Origin: Streptomyces flavochromogenes
Lineage (GTDB): Bacteria; Actinomycetota; Actinomycetes; Streptomycetales; Streptomycetaceae
Assembly: GCF_000717595.1 (NCBI RefSeq)
Contig: NZ_JNZO01000020.1
Span: 1 to 64,000, forward strand
Length of the DNA stretch: 64,000 nt
Direction of reading: 5' to 3'
Under the pieces are notes generated by a model. That model was not told the origin of the DNA and searched no databases. It saw nothing but the letters and a program-made list of their open reading frames with translations. Below are positions 20,562-29,223 of the stretch, one piece after another (positions within the stretch are counted from its first letter, which is position 1; each line of letters begins with the position of its first letter). The position numbers were made by a program, and so were the translations under genes.

Positions 20562-21763
20562 CGAAGATCCCGACCCACCCCATTCGCCGGCAGCTCCCCG
20601 GCGTACTGCCGGCCGAGTACGAGACACTGCGGGAACGAGGCATCGGCCAGGTCGAATTGCCCACGGGCAAACTCGTCTGGATGGTGGTGAGGCCGGAATA
20701 CGCCCGCATCGTGCTCTCCGACCCGCGGTTCAGCTCGGACAAGACGGACGACCGATTTCCGAAGCTGACACCCAATTCACTGATGAAGCTGCGGTACTGC
20801 GCGCCGTTCATGATCAACCTGGACGGCCCGGAACACCTGAAGAAGAAGAAGTCCATCATGGACGAGTTCTCCCCGGAAGGACTCGCCCGGCTGCTGCCGC
20901 GCCTGCGGGTCGCCGTCGAGGAGAAGATCGACGACATGCTGCGGCAGCCGACGAAGCCGGTCGACCTGGTGAAGGAGCTGGCGTTCCCCATCGCGTGGCG
21001 CCTGCAGGAGATGTTCCTCGGCATCCCCGCGGCCGAGCTGCAGACGATGCGGGACAACGTCTGGAAGCTGCTGCTCGGCACCACCACCGAGGCCGAGGAG
21101 AGGGAAGCGGCCGACCGCCTGAACGGGCACGCGGAAGAGGTCCTGAAGGAGAAGTCCAAGCACCTCGGCGACGACATGATGAGTCGTCTGATCGTGCAGG
21201 AACGCGAGAAGCACGGCGAGGTCGACTGGTACGAACTCGCTCCGCTGATGCTGTCGAACGCCCAGGGTATTCACAACTCGGTGTCGACGATGATCGCGCT
21301 GGGCGTGCTCACCCTGCTGAACCACCCGGAGCAGCGGCCGACGCTGCTCGCTCACCCGGACCGGATGACGAACGCGGTGGACGAGATGCTGCGGTACTTC
21401 TCGGTCAACGACGGAACCCCCATGCGGCTCGCCACCGAGGACATGCGCATCGGCGACACGCTGATCAAGGCCGGTGACGGCGTGGCGGTGCCGACGCTGC
21501 CCGTCAACCGCGACCCGTCGGTGTGCCCGTATCCCCATCAGCTCGACATCATGCGGGAGGAGCCCGCCCGGCATCTGGCGTTCGGTCATGGACCGCACAA
21601 GTGTCCGGCGGACCGCCTGGTGCCGAGCCTGCTCGAGATCGTCTACACGACGCTCTTCGAGCGGGTCCCGACGCTCGCGCTCGCCGTGCCCGAGGCGGAA
21701 CTGACGTACAAGTACCACTCGATCCAGGCGTTCGGCCCGGCCGAGATGCCGGTCACCTGGTAG
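20558..21763 (+). CDS. Cytochrome P450 lacking the I-helix acid-alcohol pair
   Basis: 401-residue P450. The heme loop is FGHGPHKCPADRL with ligand Cys349, and ExxR is present in DEMLRYF. In the I-helix the expected A-G-x-D/E-T/S reads SNAQGIHNSV, without the acidic residue and threonine that deliver protons for O2 cleavage. Such variants occur in P450s doing coupling, ring closure or other non-hydroxylating chemistry. It is translationally coupled to the tandem cyclase gene by a 4-bp overlap, suggesting action right at the cyclisation stage. Confidence 0.92.
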   Translation: MTKIPTHPIRRQLPGVLPAEYETLRERGIGQVELPTGKLVWMVVRPEYARIVLSDPRFSSDKTDDRFPKLTPNSLMKLRYCAPFMINLDGPEHLKKKKSIMDEFSPEGLARLLPRLRVAVEEKIDDMLRQPTKPVDLVKELAFPIAWRLQEMFLGIPAAELQTMRDNVWKLLLGTTTEAEEREAADRLNGHAEEVLKEKSKHLGDDMMSRLIVQEREKHGEVDWYELAPLMLSNAQGIHNSVSTMIALGVLTLLNHPEQRPTLLAHPDRMTNAVDEMLRYFSVNDGTPMRLATEDMRIGDTLIKAGDGVAVPTLPVNRDPSVCPYPHQLDIMREEPARHLAFGHGPHKCPADRLVPSLLEIVYTTLFERVPTLALAVPEAELTYKYHSIQAFGPAEMPVTW

Positions 21764-21794
21764 CGGCGAAGGCCGCCGCGCTCATCGGCGACGG

Positions 21795-21825
21795 GCGTGG
21801 CCGCCGCGGAGCGCGGTGGCCACGC
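21795..21825 (+). terminator. Terminator after the cyclase-P450 operon
   Basis: Imperfect hairpin with an outer 8-bp stem (GCGTGGCC/GGCCACGC), an inner CCGCG/CGCGG pair and a GAG loop, 31 bp after the P450 stop. Confidence 0.6.
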
Positions 21826-21849
21826 GGGCCCAGGACCGATCGAGAGAAA

Positions 21850-21898
21850 TGACAACCTCGGGTTGACACCACCCGACTGACAACCTACGGTTGACACC
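21850..21898 (+). promoter_or_regulatory. Promoter with duplicated palindromic element and leaderless start
   Basis: Two 21-bp copies of TGACAACCTNNGGTTGACACC at 21850-21870 and 21878-21898, 28 bp apart; each contains the palindrome CAACCNNNGGTTG. TTGACA at 21863-21868 and TACGGT at 21886-21891 form a -35/-10 pair with 17-bp spacing. Transcription would then begin at or beside the ATG at 21899, and no Shine-Dalgarno sequence is present. The second copy covers the -10 and start, as expected for autorepression. Confidence 0.68.
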
Positions 21899-22591
21899 AT
21901 GACGCAGATCACTTCGCCGGTCAAGCTCGACGAGCTCATCACGGCGATCACCGAGAACCACACCTCCGCCCTCGACCAGCTCAGCGGCGCCATCCTGCTG
22001 GCCGACCACATCGGCGAGGTCGCCGACCATCTCATCGGCCACTTCGTCGACCAGGCCCGTCGCTCCGGCGCGTCCTGGACCGACATCGGTCGCAGCATGG
22101 GCGTCACCCGGCAGGCAGCCCAGAAGCGGTTCGTCGGCAAGCCCGACGCCAAGCCGTCGAATGCCTTCGAGAAGTTCTCCCAGCCCGCCCGCAGCGCGAT
22201 CATCGCCGGCATGAACGAGGCCAAGACGGCCGGCAACGCCGAGATCGTCCCGGCGCATGTCCTCCTCGGCCTGCTCGGCACCGAGGGCAGCGCGGTCGGT
22301 GCCCTGCGGGCGCAGGGCATCGACCTCGACCGGGCGCGAGACACGGCGGTGGCCGCCCTGCCGCCGCGCAGTGACGCCGATCCGGTGCTGATCCCGTACG
22401 ACGCCCGCGCGAAGAAGGCGCTGGAACTGGCGTCGCGGGTGGCCTTCCGCCTCGACCAGGACAACGTCAGCACCGGCCACATGCTGCTGGGGCTGCTGGA
22501 GGAGGAGGACGGCGCAGGCGTCCTGGCCTCGCTGGGCCTCGACACGGCGGCGGCCGAGCGTTTCGTGGCGGAAGCCGCCGACGAATCGTAG
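21899..22591 (+). CDS. HTH plus Clp N-terminal domain protein
   Basis: 230-residue protein. Residues about 1-75 contain a helix-turn-helix (RRSGASWTDIGRSMGVTRQA, then AQKRF), and residues about 85-228 form a double Clp-N repeat (IVPAHVLLGLLGTEGSAVGAL and VSTGHMLLGLLEEEDG). It lacks AAA+ modules, so it is not a Clp ATPase; family members are annotated as Clp protease N-terminal proteins and may link DNA binding to Clp substrate recognition. The mRNA looks leaderless. A regulatory or stress role is inferred; a specific link to the polyketide cluster is not shown. Confidence 0.85.
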   Translation: MTQITSPVKLDELITAITENHTSALDQLSGAILLADHIGEVADHLIGHFVDQARRSGASWTDIGRSMGVTRQAAQKRFVGKPDAKPSNAFEKFSQPARSAIIAGMNEAKTAGNAEIVPAHVLLGLLGTEGSAVGALRAQGIDLDRARDTAVAALPPRSDADPVLIPYDARAKKALELASRVAFRLDQDNVSTGHMLLGLLEEEDGAGVLASLGLDTAAAERFVAEAADES

Positions 22592-22787
22592 CGAGACCGT
22601 CCGGGTCCGTCCGCGGCCGTCGGCCGACGGCTGCGGACTCCTGGAATGGACACGGCACGGGCACCGAACGGGTTACGGCACGGGAGCTCCGGGCGAGGCG
22701 GAGCCGGCCGAAGGTGACACCCCGCCCGGATGTCCTCGTGCCCGCTCCGACCCTTGCCGGACTCCGTCGCGCCCTGCGCGTGGTGAA

Positions 22788-22825
22788 CCGCCCAGGGCCT
22801 GATCCGAACGACAGGCCCTGGGCGG
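22788..22825 (+). terminator. Strong hairpin terminator in the 22592-23049 gap
   Basis: Perfect 14-bp stem (CCGCCCAGGGCCTG and complement) with a 10-nt loop, about 200 bp after the Clp-N gene. The rest of the 458-bp gap between that gene and the SDR gene shows no convincing gene; it presumably carries the SDR promoter. Confidence 0.7.
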
Positions 22826-23049
22826 GTGCGACGGCGGCCGGACCTCCCGCGCAGGATCGCATCCCGTCCCCCTTTCCCGACCCCGTACATGCGGAGTGGT
22901 GTGATGACTTTCGACCGGACGCGGACCCTCGGCCTTCGGCGCCTACGGAGGGCACGTCGGCACACGACCGTGCGGGGAAGCCTCGCACCGGCGGGCTCCC
23001 TGACCGTGCCGCGCCGGCCGGCCGGTGCGCGTACGGGAGCGTCTGTCTG

Positions 23050-23790
23050 ATGGCGACGCCGGGCACCGACGGCCGTGTCGCTCTCGTCACCGGCGCTTCG
23101 GGAGCCCTCGGCGCCGCCGTGGCACGGGTCCTCGACCACCGTGGCTACCGGCTGGCGTTGCACTACACCAGCGGCGAGGACCGGGCCCGCGCGCTGGCGG
23201 CCACGCTCAGCGGTCCGAGCACCCTCGTGCGCGCGGACGTCGCAGACTGGGCTGCCACCCGGGACATGGTCGACCGCGTACGCGCTGAGCTGGGAGGCAT
23301 CAGCGTCCTCGTCAACGCGGGTGCGATCCGCCGGGACGGTCTCATGGCCACCCAGTCCGTCGACGACTGGACCCGGACCGTCGCCGTCAATCTGATCGGC
23401 ACCTTCCATACCTGCCGGGCGACGCTCCCGGACATGCTGCGGGGCCGCTGGGGACGCATCATCAACGTCGTCTCGCCCGCCGGCCTCCTCGGCAGCCGGG
23501 GACAGACGGCGTACTCGGCGGCCAAGGCCGGTGTGCTGGGGATGACCCGGAGCCTGGCTCTGGAGTGCGGTCGGTTCGATGTGACGGTCAACGCGCTGTC
23601 ACCCGGCCTCATGGCAACCGCGCTCACCGAGGAGCTGCCGGCCGCGGTCCGCGCCACGCTCGTGGCGCGGACCGCGTTCGACCGCATGGGCACGCCCGAC
23701 GAGGTGGCCCGCGGCATCGAACTGCTGCTGGACGCCGACTACATGACCGGTCAAGTGCTGTCCATCGACGGGGGCATGTCGATCTCGTGA
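23050..23790 (+). CDS. FabG-like ketoreductase (SDR)
   Basis: 246-residue SDR resembling 3-oxoacyl-ACP reductases: TGASGALGAAVARVL cofactor motif, VAVNLIGTF, catalytic Ser in NVVSPAG, AYSAAKAGV with the Tyr-Lys pair, and MTGQVLSIDGGMS at the end. The usual NNAG motif reads NAGA, a small oddity. ATG 23050 begins MATPGTDGRVALVTG; GGGAG lies 10 nt upstream. As the cluster has a didomain aromatase but no separate ActIII-like gene nearby, this is the best candidate for polyketide chain ketoreduction (inference). It is followed, after a 10-C run and 121 bp, by the phosphopantetheinyl transferase gene. Confidence 0.85.
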   Translation: MATPGTDGRVALVTGASGALGAAVARVLDHRGYRLALHYTSGEDRARALAATLSGPSTLVRADVADWAATRDMVDRVRAELGGISVLVNAGAIRRDGLMATQSVDDWTRTVAVNLIGTFHTCRATLPDMLRGRWGRIINVVSPAGLLGSRGQTAYSAAKAGVLGMTRSLALECGRFDVTVNALSPGLMATALTEELPAAVRATLVARTAFDRMGTPDEVARGIELLLDADYMTGQVLSIDGGMSIS

Positions 23791-23911
23791 CCGCCGTGCA
23801 GGACGGCTGCCCCCCCCCCGCGCCCGCCGGAGGAGTTCCCCGCGGCCTTCCTCCTGCGAAGTCCCGGCACCGGCCCGACACCACCGCGAACGCGAACACG
23901 GAAACCATCGC

Positions 23912-24565
23912 ATGATCGGCTCCCTCTTGCCCCCCGCCGCCCGCTCCGTTCAGTCCTTCACCCCTCGGCTGGACATCACCCTGTCCCCTCGGGAAGAGGC
24001 GCTCATCGCCGGGGCCGTCCCGAAACGGCGCAACGAGTTCACCACCGTCCGCGCCTGCGCCCACGAAGCGCTGGCCGCGCTCGGCCTGGCTCCGGTTCCG
24101 CTGCTCCCTGACGAGCGGGGCGCCCCGGGCTGGCCGCCCGGGATCGTCGGCAGCATGACGCACTGCGCAGGCTACGCGGCCGCGACGGTGGCCCACGCCC
24201 ATGAGATCGCCGCTCTCGGCATCGACGCCGAGCCCAACTGCCCGCTTCCGGAGGGGATGCTGGAGGCCATAACCCTCCCCGAGGAACGCTCCGCCCTGGC
24301 CTCACTCGCCGCCCTGCCCGCCTCGGCAGCCGAACCCGCGTGGGACCGCCTCCTGTTCAGCGCCAAGGAGTCCGTATACAAGGCGTGGTACCCCGTGACC
24401 CGCCGCCGGCTGAACTTCCAGGAGGCGTTCCTCGAATTCGCCCCGGACGGTACGTTCACCGCCCGCGTCTTCGTCCCCGCCCCGCCCGGACTCGCCCGCA
24501 TGCGCGGACGTTGGGCCGCCGACAGCAGCCATGTGCTCACAGCCGTGGCCGTGGAGCAGGCGTAG
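23912..24565 (+). CDS. 4'-phosphopantetheinyl transferase (Sfp/EntD type)
   Basis: 217-residue enzyme converting apo to holo carrier proteins with CoA. Diagnostic motifs in order: substrate-binding GSMTHCAGYAAATV (about 81-94), Mg-binding LGIDAEP (about 105-111) and the catalytic FSAKESVYKAWYP (about 149-161). The start at 23912 (MIGSLLPPAARSV) fits EntD-like members. Its position at the edge of the PKS genes suggests it activates the free ACP and the type I ACP domains. It is the last gene that looks related to polyketide assembly. Confidence 0.95.
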   Translation: MIGSLLPPAARSVQSFTPRLDITLSPREEALIAGAVPKRRNEFTTVRACAHEALAALGLAPVPLLPDERGAPGWPPGIVGSMTHCAGYAAATVAHAHEIAALGIDAEPNCPLPEGMLEAITLPEERSALASLAALPASAAEPAWDRLLFSAKESVYKAWYPVTRRRLNFQEAFLEFAPDGTFTARVFVPAPPGLARMRGRWAADSSHVLTAVAVEQA

Positions 24566-24787
24566 AGCCTCACCGCCGGTTCCGAGGTCATGCGGTCGGC
24601 AGGCGTGGTGGGTGGCGCCGGGACGATGGCGCGGTTCCGGGCACCGTCGTCCGGAAGGTGTGCCAGGGATGTGTCGGGTGTTCGGAAGGCTGGGACCTGT
24701 GCCCGAGCGTCTGCCCTTCCAGACCTGGCGGCAGGGGGGTGCGACAGGGTGCTGTGGGCTGTGTCCCTTCGTTGAAAGGTTCCTCAG

Positions 24788-26080
24788 TTGGTACAGCACG
24801 AACGCCGCCCCGATCAGGCGGCTGAAGCCCAGGCCCCCAGGCCCCGGAAGCCCGAGCCGACGGATGCTGCCGGCATCCTGGCGCTCCAGCGCACCGCGGG
24901 CAACGCCGCCGTCCTGAGGATGCTCCAGCTTTCCGGTCACCCTCACGCCCGGCCTTCCGTCCAGCGCAAGGACCAGGCACAGGAACAGCACGTGCACGGC
25001 GCGAGCTGCGGTCACCAGCAGACCGCATCCGGCCGGCCCGCCGTCCAGCGTTCCACCGTCCACGATGTCCTCGCCGGAACCGGCCGCCCCATGGACGCCC
25101 CGCTGCGCGAGGAGATGGAAGCCCGCATCGGCGCCGACTTCTCCGACGTCCGCATCCACGACAACGGCGCCGCCCGCGCTTCCGCCGCCGAGATCGGCGC
25201 CCGCGCCTACACCAGTGGCAACAACGTCGTCATCGGCGACGGCGGGGGAGACAAACACACCCTCGCCCACGAACTCACCCACGTCGTCCAGCAGCGCCAG
25301 GGCCCCGTCTCCGGCACCAGCAACGGCGCCGGCCTCAGCATCTCCGACCCCGGCGACCGCTTCGAACGCGAAGCCGAAGCCAATGCGGCGAGAGTGATGG
25401 CAGGTGAACCCTCCGCGGTGCGATCGGCCGGTGACACGCCGCATCACTCGGCATCAGCGATTCAGCGAGCAGGCGGAAAAGGTCCGAAGAAGGCCGCCGT
25501 CAAAGCACCCGCCGTCGCCGTCGCTTCCACCGTGAAGACCATCAAATTTCCCGAGCAGGCCCCACAGACGATCAGCGAGACATACGACTCGCGAGAGGCG
25601 TCGCTAGGGGTCCACAAGGTAGGGGACCACGTCTACAAGATATTCGGCGGAGGCTCATTGGTCAAAGCCCCGTCGGGGTATACCAAAGCAGTGAAGGCCC
25701 TGAATGAGTTCAAGAAGCAGGGCCTGGGCGATCGAATTGCCGGTGCTGAGGCGGCAGGGCGCCTTACGTTTTCCGAGGGAGGGCAGGACAAAGTCGGCTG
25801 GGCTGTCAGAATGGACTTCGTCACTGGCACACGCTGGCAGATCGGAAAGCCGGGAGGGGATACGATCTTCAACAATGAGATCCGGGGTCTCGCGTTGCCC
25901 CAGCTGGAGGAGATCAAGGAGAATCTCATAAAGGCAAGAAAGGCGAAGGTCAACGACCTTCAAGGGGTCATAAATAGCGGAGTCATGCACTTCCTGGATC
26001 TCCACACCGGAGGATCCGGAAGCCAAGCGGAGTTTGCTATGGAATTTGTTGACGCCAGAATCGGAGAGCTGTCGCGATAG
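24788..26080 (+). CDS. DUF4157 (eCIS-associated) protein with divergent C-terminal domain
   Basis: 430 residues, TTG start with GAAAGG 8 nt upstream. The N-terminal part (KPEPT, ILALQRTAGNAAVLRML) and the central DUF4157 domain (about 100-175) with HELTH at 161-165 are typical of proteins linked to extracellular contractile injection systems, where DUF4157 marks cargo or effectors and may be a metallopeptidase. From about residue 220 the DNA changes: AT-richer, with ATA, TTT and AGA codons. The last 170 residues match no family I know; Lys284 in VYKIF and H401-F-L-D404-L-H406 near the end faintly recall a kinase-like fold, which is speculative. No injection-system genes are in the window. Confidence 0.8.
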   Translation: MVQHERRPDQAAEAQAPRPRKPEPTDAAGILALQRTAGNAAVLRMLQLSGHPHARPSVQRKDQAQEQHVHGASCGHQQTASGRPAVQRSTVHDVLAGTGRPMDAPLREEMEARIGADFSDVRIHDNGAARASAAEIGARAYTSGNNVVIGDGGGDKHTLAHELTHVVQQRQGPVSGTSNGAGLSISDPGDRFEREAEANAARVMAGEPSAVRSAGDTPHHSASAIQRAGGKGPKKAAVKAPAVAVASTVKTIKFPEQAPQTISETYDSREASLGVHKVGDHVYKIFGGGSLVKAPSGYTKAVKALNEFKKQGLGDRIAGAEAAGRLTFSEGGQDKVGWAVRMDFVTGTRWQIGKPGGDTIFNNEIRGLALPQLEEIKENLIKARKAKVNDLQGVINSGVMHFLDLHTGGSGSQAEFAMEFVDARIGELSR

Positions 26081-26414
26081 CAAGCGTGCCGCTGAACCGC
26101 CTGCCGGGTCTCCCGTCATCGGGGATGGCCGGTGCCGTTCCGGCTGCTGTCGTTGCGGTGCCGTTCCGGCCGGGTGTCCGCGTACGAGCTCCTCTGCACA
26201 GCCCTGCACAAGCTGCGGCGCAGAGGCCGAGCGGCACTCGTTCGGGGCCGTCCGATCACCAACTGGTCGTTGGACTGGGACGACTGGGTGACCGGACGGC
26301 CGTAGGCCGGCGCGGAGCGGCGCTGCGGGCGCCCTCGGCCGCTCGGAGCGGTCCGCACACTGCCCGACCGGACGGCCCCGGCACCCGCCGTGATGGTCCC
26401 CCGTCAGATCCAGG

Positions 26415-26436
26415 GCCGGGCCCCGAAGGGCCCGGC
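26415..26436. terminator. Hairpin in the convergent gap 26081-26525
   Basis: Perfect 9-bp stem (GCCGGGCCC/GGGCCCGGC) with a CGAA loop between the DUF4157 and amidohydrolase genes. The remaining 445 bp of gap contains no recognisable gene. Confidence 0.55.
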
Positions 26437-26525
26437 GCCCGGCCCTGCCCGTCTCCCCTTCTCCTCCTCCCCGCTACGAGGCGCCCGCACCGTGCCCGCC
26501 CACCGCATCGATGTCCACGCCCGAA

Positions 26526-27761
26526 TCAGGCGGCCAGGCGGGTGCCGCGGCGCCACACCGCGCGGGTGTTGAGGGTGTCGGTGATGGTGGTCGTGGGGTC
26601 GCCGTCGACCAGGAGCAGGTCGGCGCGCAGGCCATCGGCGATCCGGCCGCGGTCGGAGAGGTGGAAGCGGCGGGCGGTCGTGGCGGTGGCGGCGCGCAAG
26701 GCGGCTGCGGGGGTCAGACCGGCTTCGACGAGGTGCTGCAGTTCCTGGTGGACACTGGCGCCGGGGGCGAGGCCGCCGAGGAAGGGCATGGGCTGGGAAA
26801 CGTCGGTGCCCACCAACAGGTCCACCCCGGCGTCGGCGAGGGCCTTGACGCTGTCCAGGACGTCCTGGAGCTTGCCCTGGGGGTAATGGCCGAAGCAGGA
26901 GCGCAAGGTGGCGTCCCAGGCGGCGTTCAGGCGGGAGGCCACCCGCGGGTCGTCGGCCAGTTCCCTGCCGGTGATGCCCATCATGGAGGCGTTCAGCACG
27001 GTGCACGGCACGACGAACATGCCCGCGTCCTTGATCAGTGTGACGATCTCGTCGGTGGGAGGTTCGACGAACAGGTGGGCAAGGCCGTCGATCCCCGCCT
27101 CGATCGCCATGCGGGTGGCGTCGATGGTCAGTGCGTGGGCGACGGTCAGCGCGCCGTGCTTCTTCGCCGCGGCGACGCCGGCGTTCAAGGTGGCCTGGTC
27201 GAGCATGGGCAGGCCCGGGTGCCCCTCGACGCTGCCGTCGTCGATCATGAACTTGATGTAGTCCGAGCCGTGGGCGATCAGCTGCGGAATCGAGGCCGCC
27301 GCGGCCTCGGGGCCGGTGGCGTCAGGGCGGTAGGGCGGCTCGCCGCGGTGCTCGCCGCCCGGGCCGCCTCCGGCGGGCCTGCCCGGGTGGAAGTCCTTCG
27401 GGAACAGTTCGCTGGGGTGCCCGCCGGGCGGGGTCAGGGCGAAGCCCGAGGAGCGCACGTCGGCGACAGAGTCGTCCTCGCTGATAGCGCCGCGCCGGTT
27501 GCGAGTGTTGGCGCCCTGCATCTCCAGTTCGGTGGTGACGCCGAACTGCAGGGCCAGTGCGAGGGAGTCGCGGTCGGCGTGGACGTGCGCGTCGATCAGG
27601 CCGGGCAGCAGTGTCGCCCCGGCCCCGTCGACGACCTCGGCCTCGGCCGGGGCCTGGCCGCCGACCTGGACGATCCTGCTCCCTTGGATGACGACGGTGG
27701 TGACGCCGAGCGACTTCTCCCCGTCGAAGACCTGCGCGCCGGTGATGGCGGTGGTGCTCAT
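26526..27761 (-). CDS. Amidohydrolase family metal-dependent hydrolase
   Basis: 411-residue TIM-barrel hydrolase of the imidazolonepropionase/prolidase-like amidohydrolases. Metal ligand motifs are DAHVHAD (about 57-63), Lys in YIKFMIDDG, His in TVAHALTI and GLAHLF, and Asp in GTDVSQP; the C-terminus GRIADGLRADLLLVDGDP is typical. ATG at 27761. A divergent MarR gene starts 93 bp away, suggesting substrate-responsive control. The substrate is unknown. Confidence 0.9.
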   Translation of the reverse strand: MSTTAITGAQVFDGEKSLGVTTVVIQGSRIVQVGGQAPAEAEVVDGAGATLLPGLIDAHVHADRDSLALALQFGVTTELEMQGANTRNRRGAISEDDSVADVRSSGFALTPPGGHPSELFPKDFHPGRPAGGGPGGEHRGEPPYRPDATGPEAAAASIPQLIAHGSDYIKFMIDDGSVEGHPGLPMLDQATLNAGVAAAKKHGALTVAHALTIDATRMAIEAGIDGLAHLFVEPPTDEIVTLIKDAGMFVVPCTVLNASMMGITGRELADDPRVASRLNAAWDATLRSCFGHYPQGKLQDVLDSVKALADAGVDLLVGTDVSQPMPFLGGLAPGASVHQELQHLVEAGLTPAAALRAATATTARRFHLSDRGRIADGLRADLLLVDGDPTTTITDTLNTRAVWRRGTRLAA

Positions 27762-27854
27762 GGTCGTGCCTCGCTTCTACTGGACTACAGATCCATACCT
27801 TAAGTCATATAGATGCAGCACGTATATCGATGGTGCGTGTCGTAGATTTGAGGC

Positions 27855-28319
27855 GTGAAGAGCCAGGAACAGCCTGTACCCGCCGACGACGACTCGCTCC
27901 TCGACAACGTGGGGCCGGCGCTGTCCCGGCTGCGTCGGCAGGTCGGGTCAGGACGTGGGGACCTGACCCGCAACATCGTCCTGAACGTGGTCGGCGACGC
28001 GGCGGGCCGGATCACAGTGGGCGGCGTCGCCGACAAGATGGGCGTCGCCCAGCCCGTCGCCAGCCGCGCCGTCGCCGCATGCATAGCGGAGGGCCTGCTT
28101 CGCCGCGTCGCCTCCCAACAGGACGGCCGCAGCAGTCGGCTCGAACTCACCGACGAGGGAGAATCGGCACGCAGGGCCTACGCCAGTGAGCAGCGCCTCG
28201 CCTTCGAGGAGATCACCGCGCACTGGGACAGTGCGGACCGCTTGCAGTTCGCGCGCTTCCTCACCAGATACGGCCAGGACGCAAGCGCCTGGACAACCCG
28301 CGGCAAGTCGGAAGGCTGA
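27855..28319 (+). CDS. MarR-family transcriptional regulator
   Basis: 154-residue winged-helix regulator: ITVGGVADKMGVAQPVASRAVAACIAEGLLRR covers the recognition helix and QQDGRSSRLELTDEG the wing, both characteristic of MarR. It is divergent from the amidohydrolase gene across a 93-bp AT-richer promoter region, and probably represses it and itself (inference from layout). Confidence 0.9.
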   Translation: MKSQEQPVPADDDSLLDNVGPALSRLRRQVGSGRGDLTRNIVLNVVGDAAGRITVGGVADKMGVAQPVASRAVAACIAEGLLRRVASQQDGRSSRLELTDEGESARRAYASEQRLAFEEITAHWDSADRLQFARFLTRYGQDASAWTTRGKSEG

Positions 28320-28470
28320 TCCGACCGCTCAACGACGGCTGTCGGCGCTCGAAGCGACCTCGCCGCGGTCCGCCACCCCTCCGGCTGCCCCTCTCCCCCA
28401 CCGCATCGGCGTTTCTGACTGCCCTGTCGACAACACTGATGGGCAATCATCTGGTGCGCGGCTGCGGGCG

Positions 28471-28812
28471 CTACCAGATCCTGATCTTCGTGATCTTGTG
28501 GATGGGCTCACCGGCGGCGTTGCCGAAATGCCACTTGTCCACGGTCGCGCTGGTTGCCGGCGCGCCCAGCCTCGGCACGTACTCCAACGTGACCTTGTTG
28601 TCTCCGGTCCAGATCCGATCCACGCCGTAGATCGCCACGCTCTGCACGCCCGCGTTGGCGAAGCAGAGGGAGCCGCCTGCGTTGTGAAGGGACAGGAGAC
28701 CCAATCCATTGCAATCGGTGCGGTTGATGGCGTACGCCGACGAAGCAGGCAGCACAACGGCTATGGCTCCGGCCGCCGCGACTACCCCGAGGCGTGTGAT
28801 GAAGCGTTTCAC
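28471..28812 (-). CDS. Small secreted beta/gamma-crystallin-like protein (SKLP type)
   Basis: 113 residues with a clear Sec signal peptide (MKRFITRLGVVAAAGAIAVV, cleavage near AYA|IN). The mature part begins INRTDCNG, then CFANAGVQSVAIYGVDRIWTGDN, the pattern of Streptomyces killer-toxin-like proteins, which adopt a beta/gamma-crystallin fold with two cysteines pairing. Family members are secreted and reported as antifungal-like; activity here is not shown. RBS GGAA precedes the ATG. It is monocistronic, convergent with marR. Confidence 0.83.
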   Translation of the reverse strand: MKRFITRLGVVAAAGAIAVVLPASSAYAINRTDCNGLGLLSLHNAGGSLCFANAGVQSVAIYGVDRIWTGDNKVTLEYVPRLGAPATSATVDKWHFGNAAGEPIHKITKIRIW

Positions 28813-29223
28813 TGGTCAGTTGTTCCTTCCATGATGGTGCGGTGCCGCCGGGGGCCACGGCGCACGGCGGCATCGCAGGGACGCAGGCGCGTCCCATCAG
28901 CGCAACGTGGGGAAACGCGGTCCGGTTCACCGCTTGAGCGCCTTCTTCGGATCTGGTCGCGGTCTCCCGCCGCGCCTGTCGGCCCCTCACCCGAGGGCGC
29001 GTCTCCACGCTCCCGGCGGAGCTCCGGATCCAGTCGCGCCCCGCCGGCCGGATGCCGCCTGCCCACTCCGCCCGAGGGTCATAGGCGCCTCGGGGACCGC
29101 CCCGCAAGGCCCCGCGTGGCGTGCGGCTCGAGAGCCGCCAACCGGTATCCGGTGGCCCTGGCACCGCGACTGAGCGAGGTTCGCCGACCTCGGACAGGGT
29201 CGACGCCTCTCCTGTTCCCGAAG
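28813..29223. other. Intergenic region, no gene recognised
   Basis: About 410 bp between the start of the crystallin-like gene and the end of the beta-lactamase-fold gene. Frames crossing it read as shadows with biased composition. It should contain the crystallin-like gene promoter near 28813-28900. Confidence 0.4.

Noticed and set aside
24788..26080. Complete contractile injection system locus
   Set aside because: Only the DUF4157 protein is present; no sheath, tube, baseplate or AAA+ genes in the window.
27762..27854. MarR operator palindrome
   Set aside because: Only weak, gapped similarity between candidate half-sites was found; not strong enough to list as a site.
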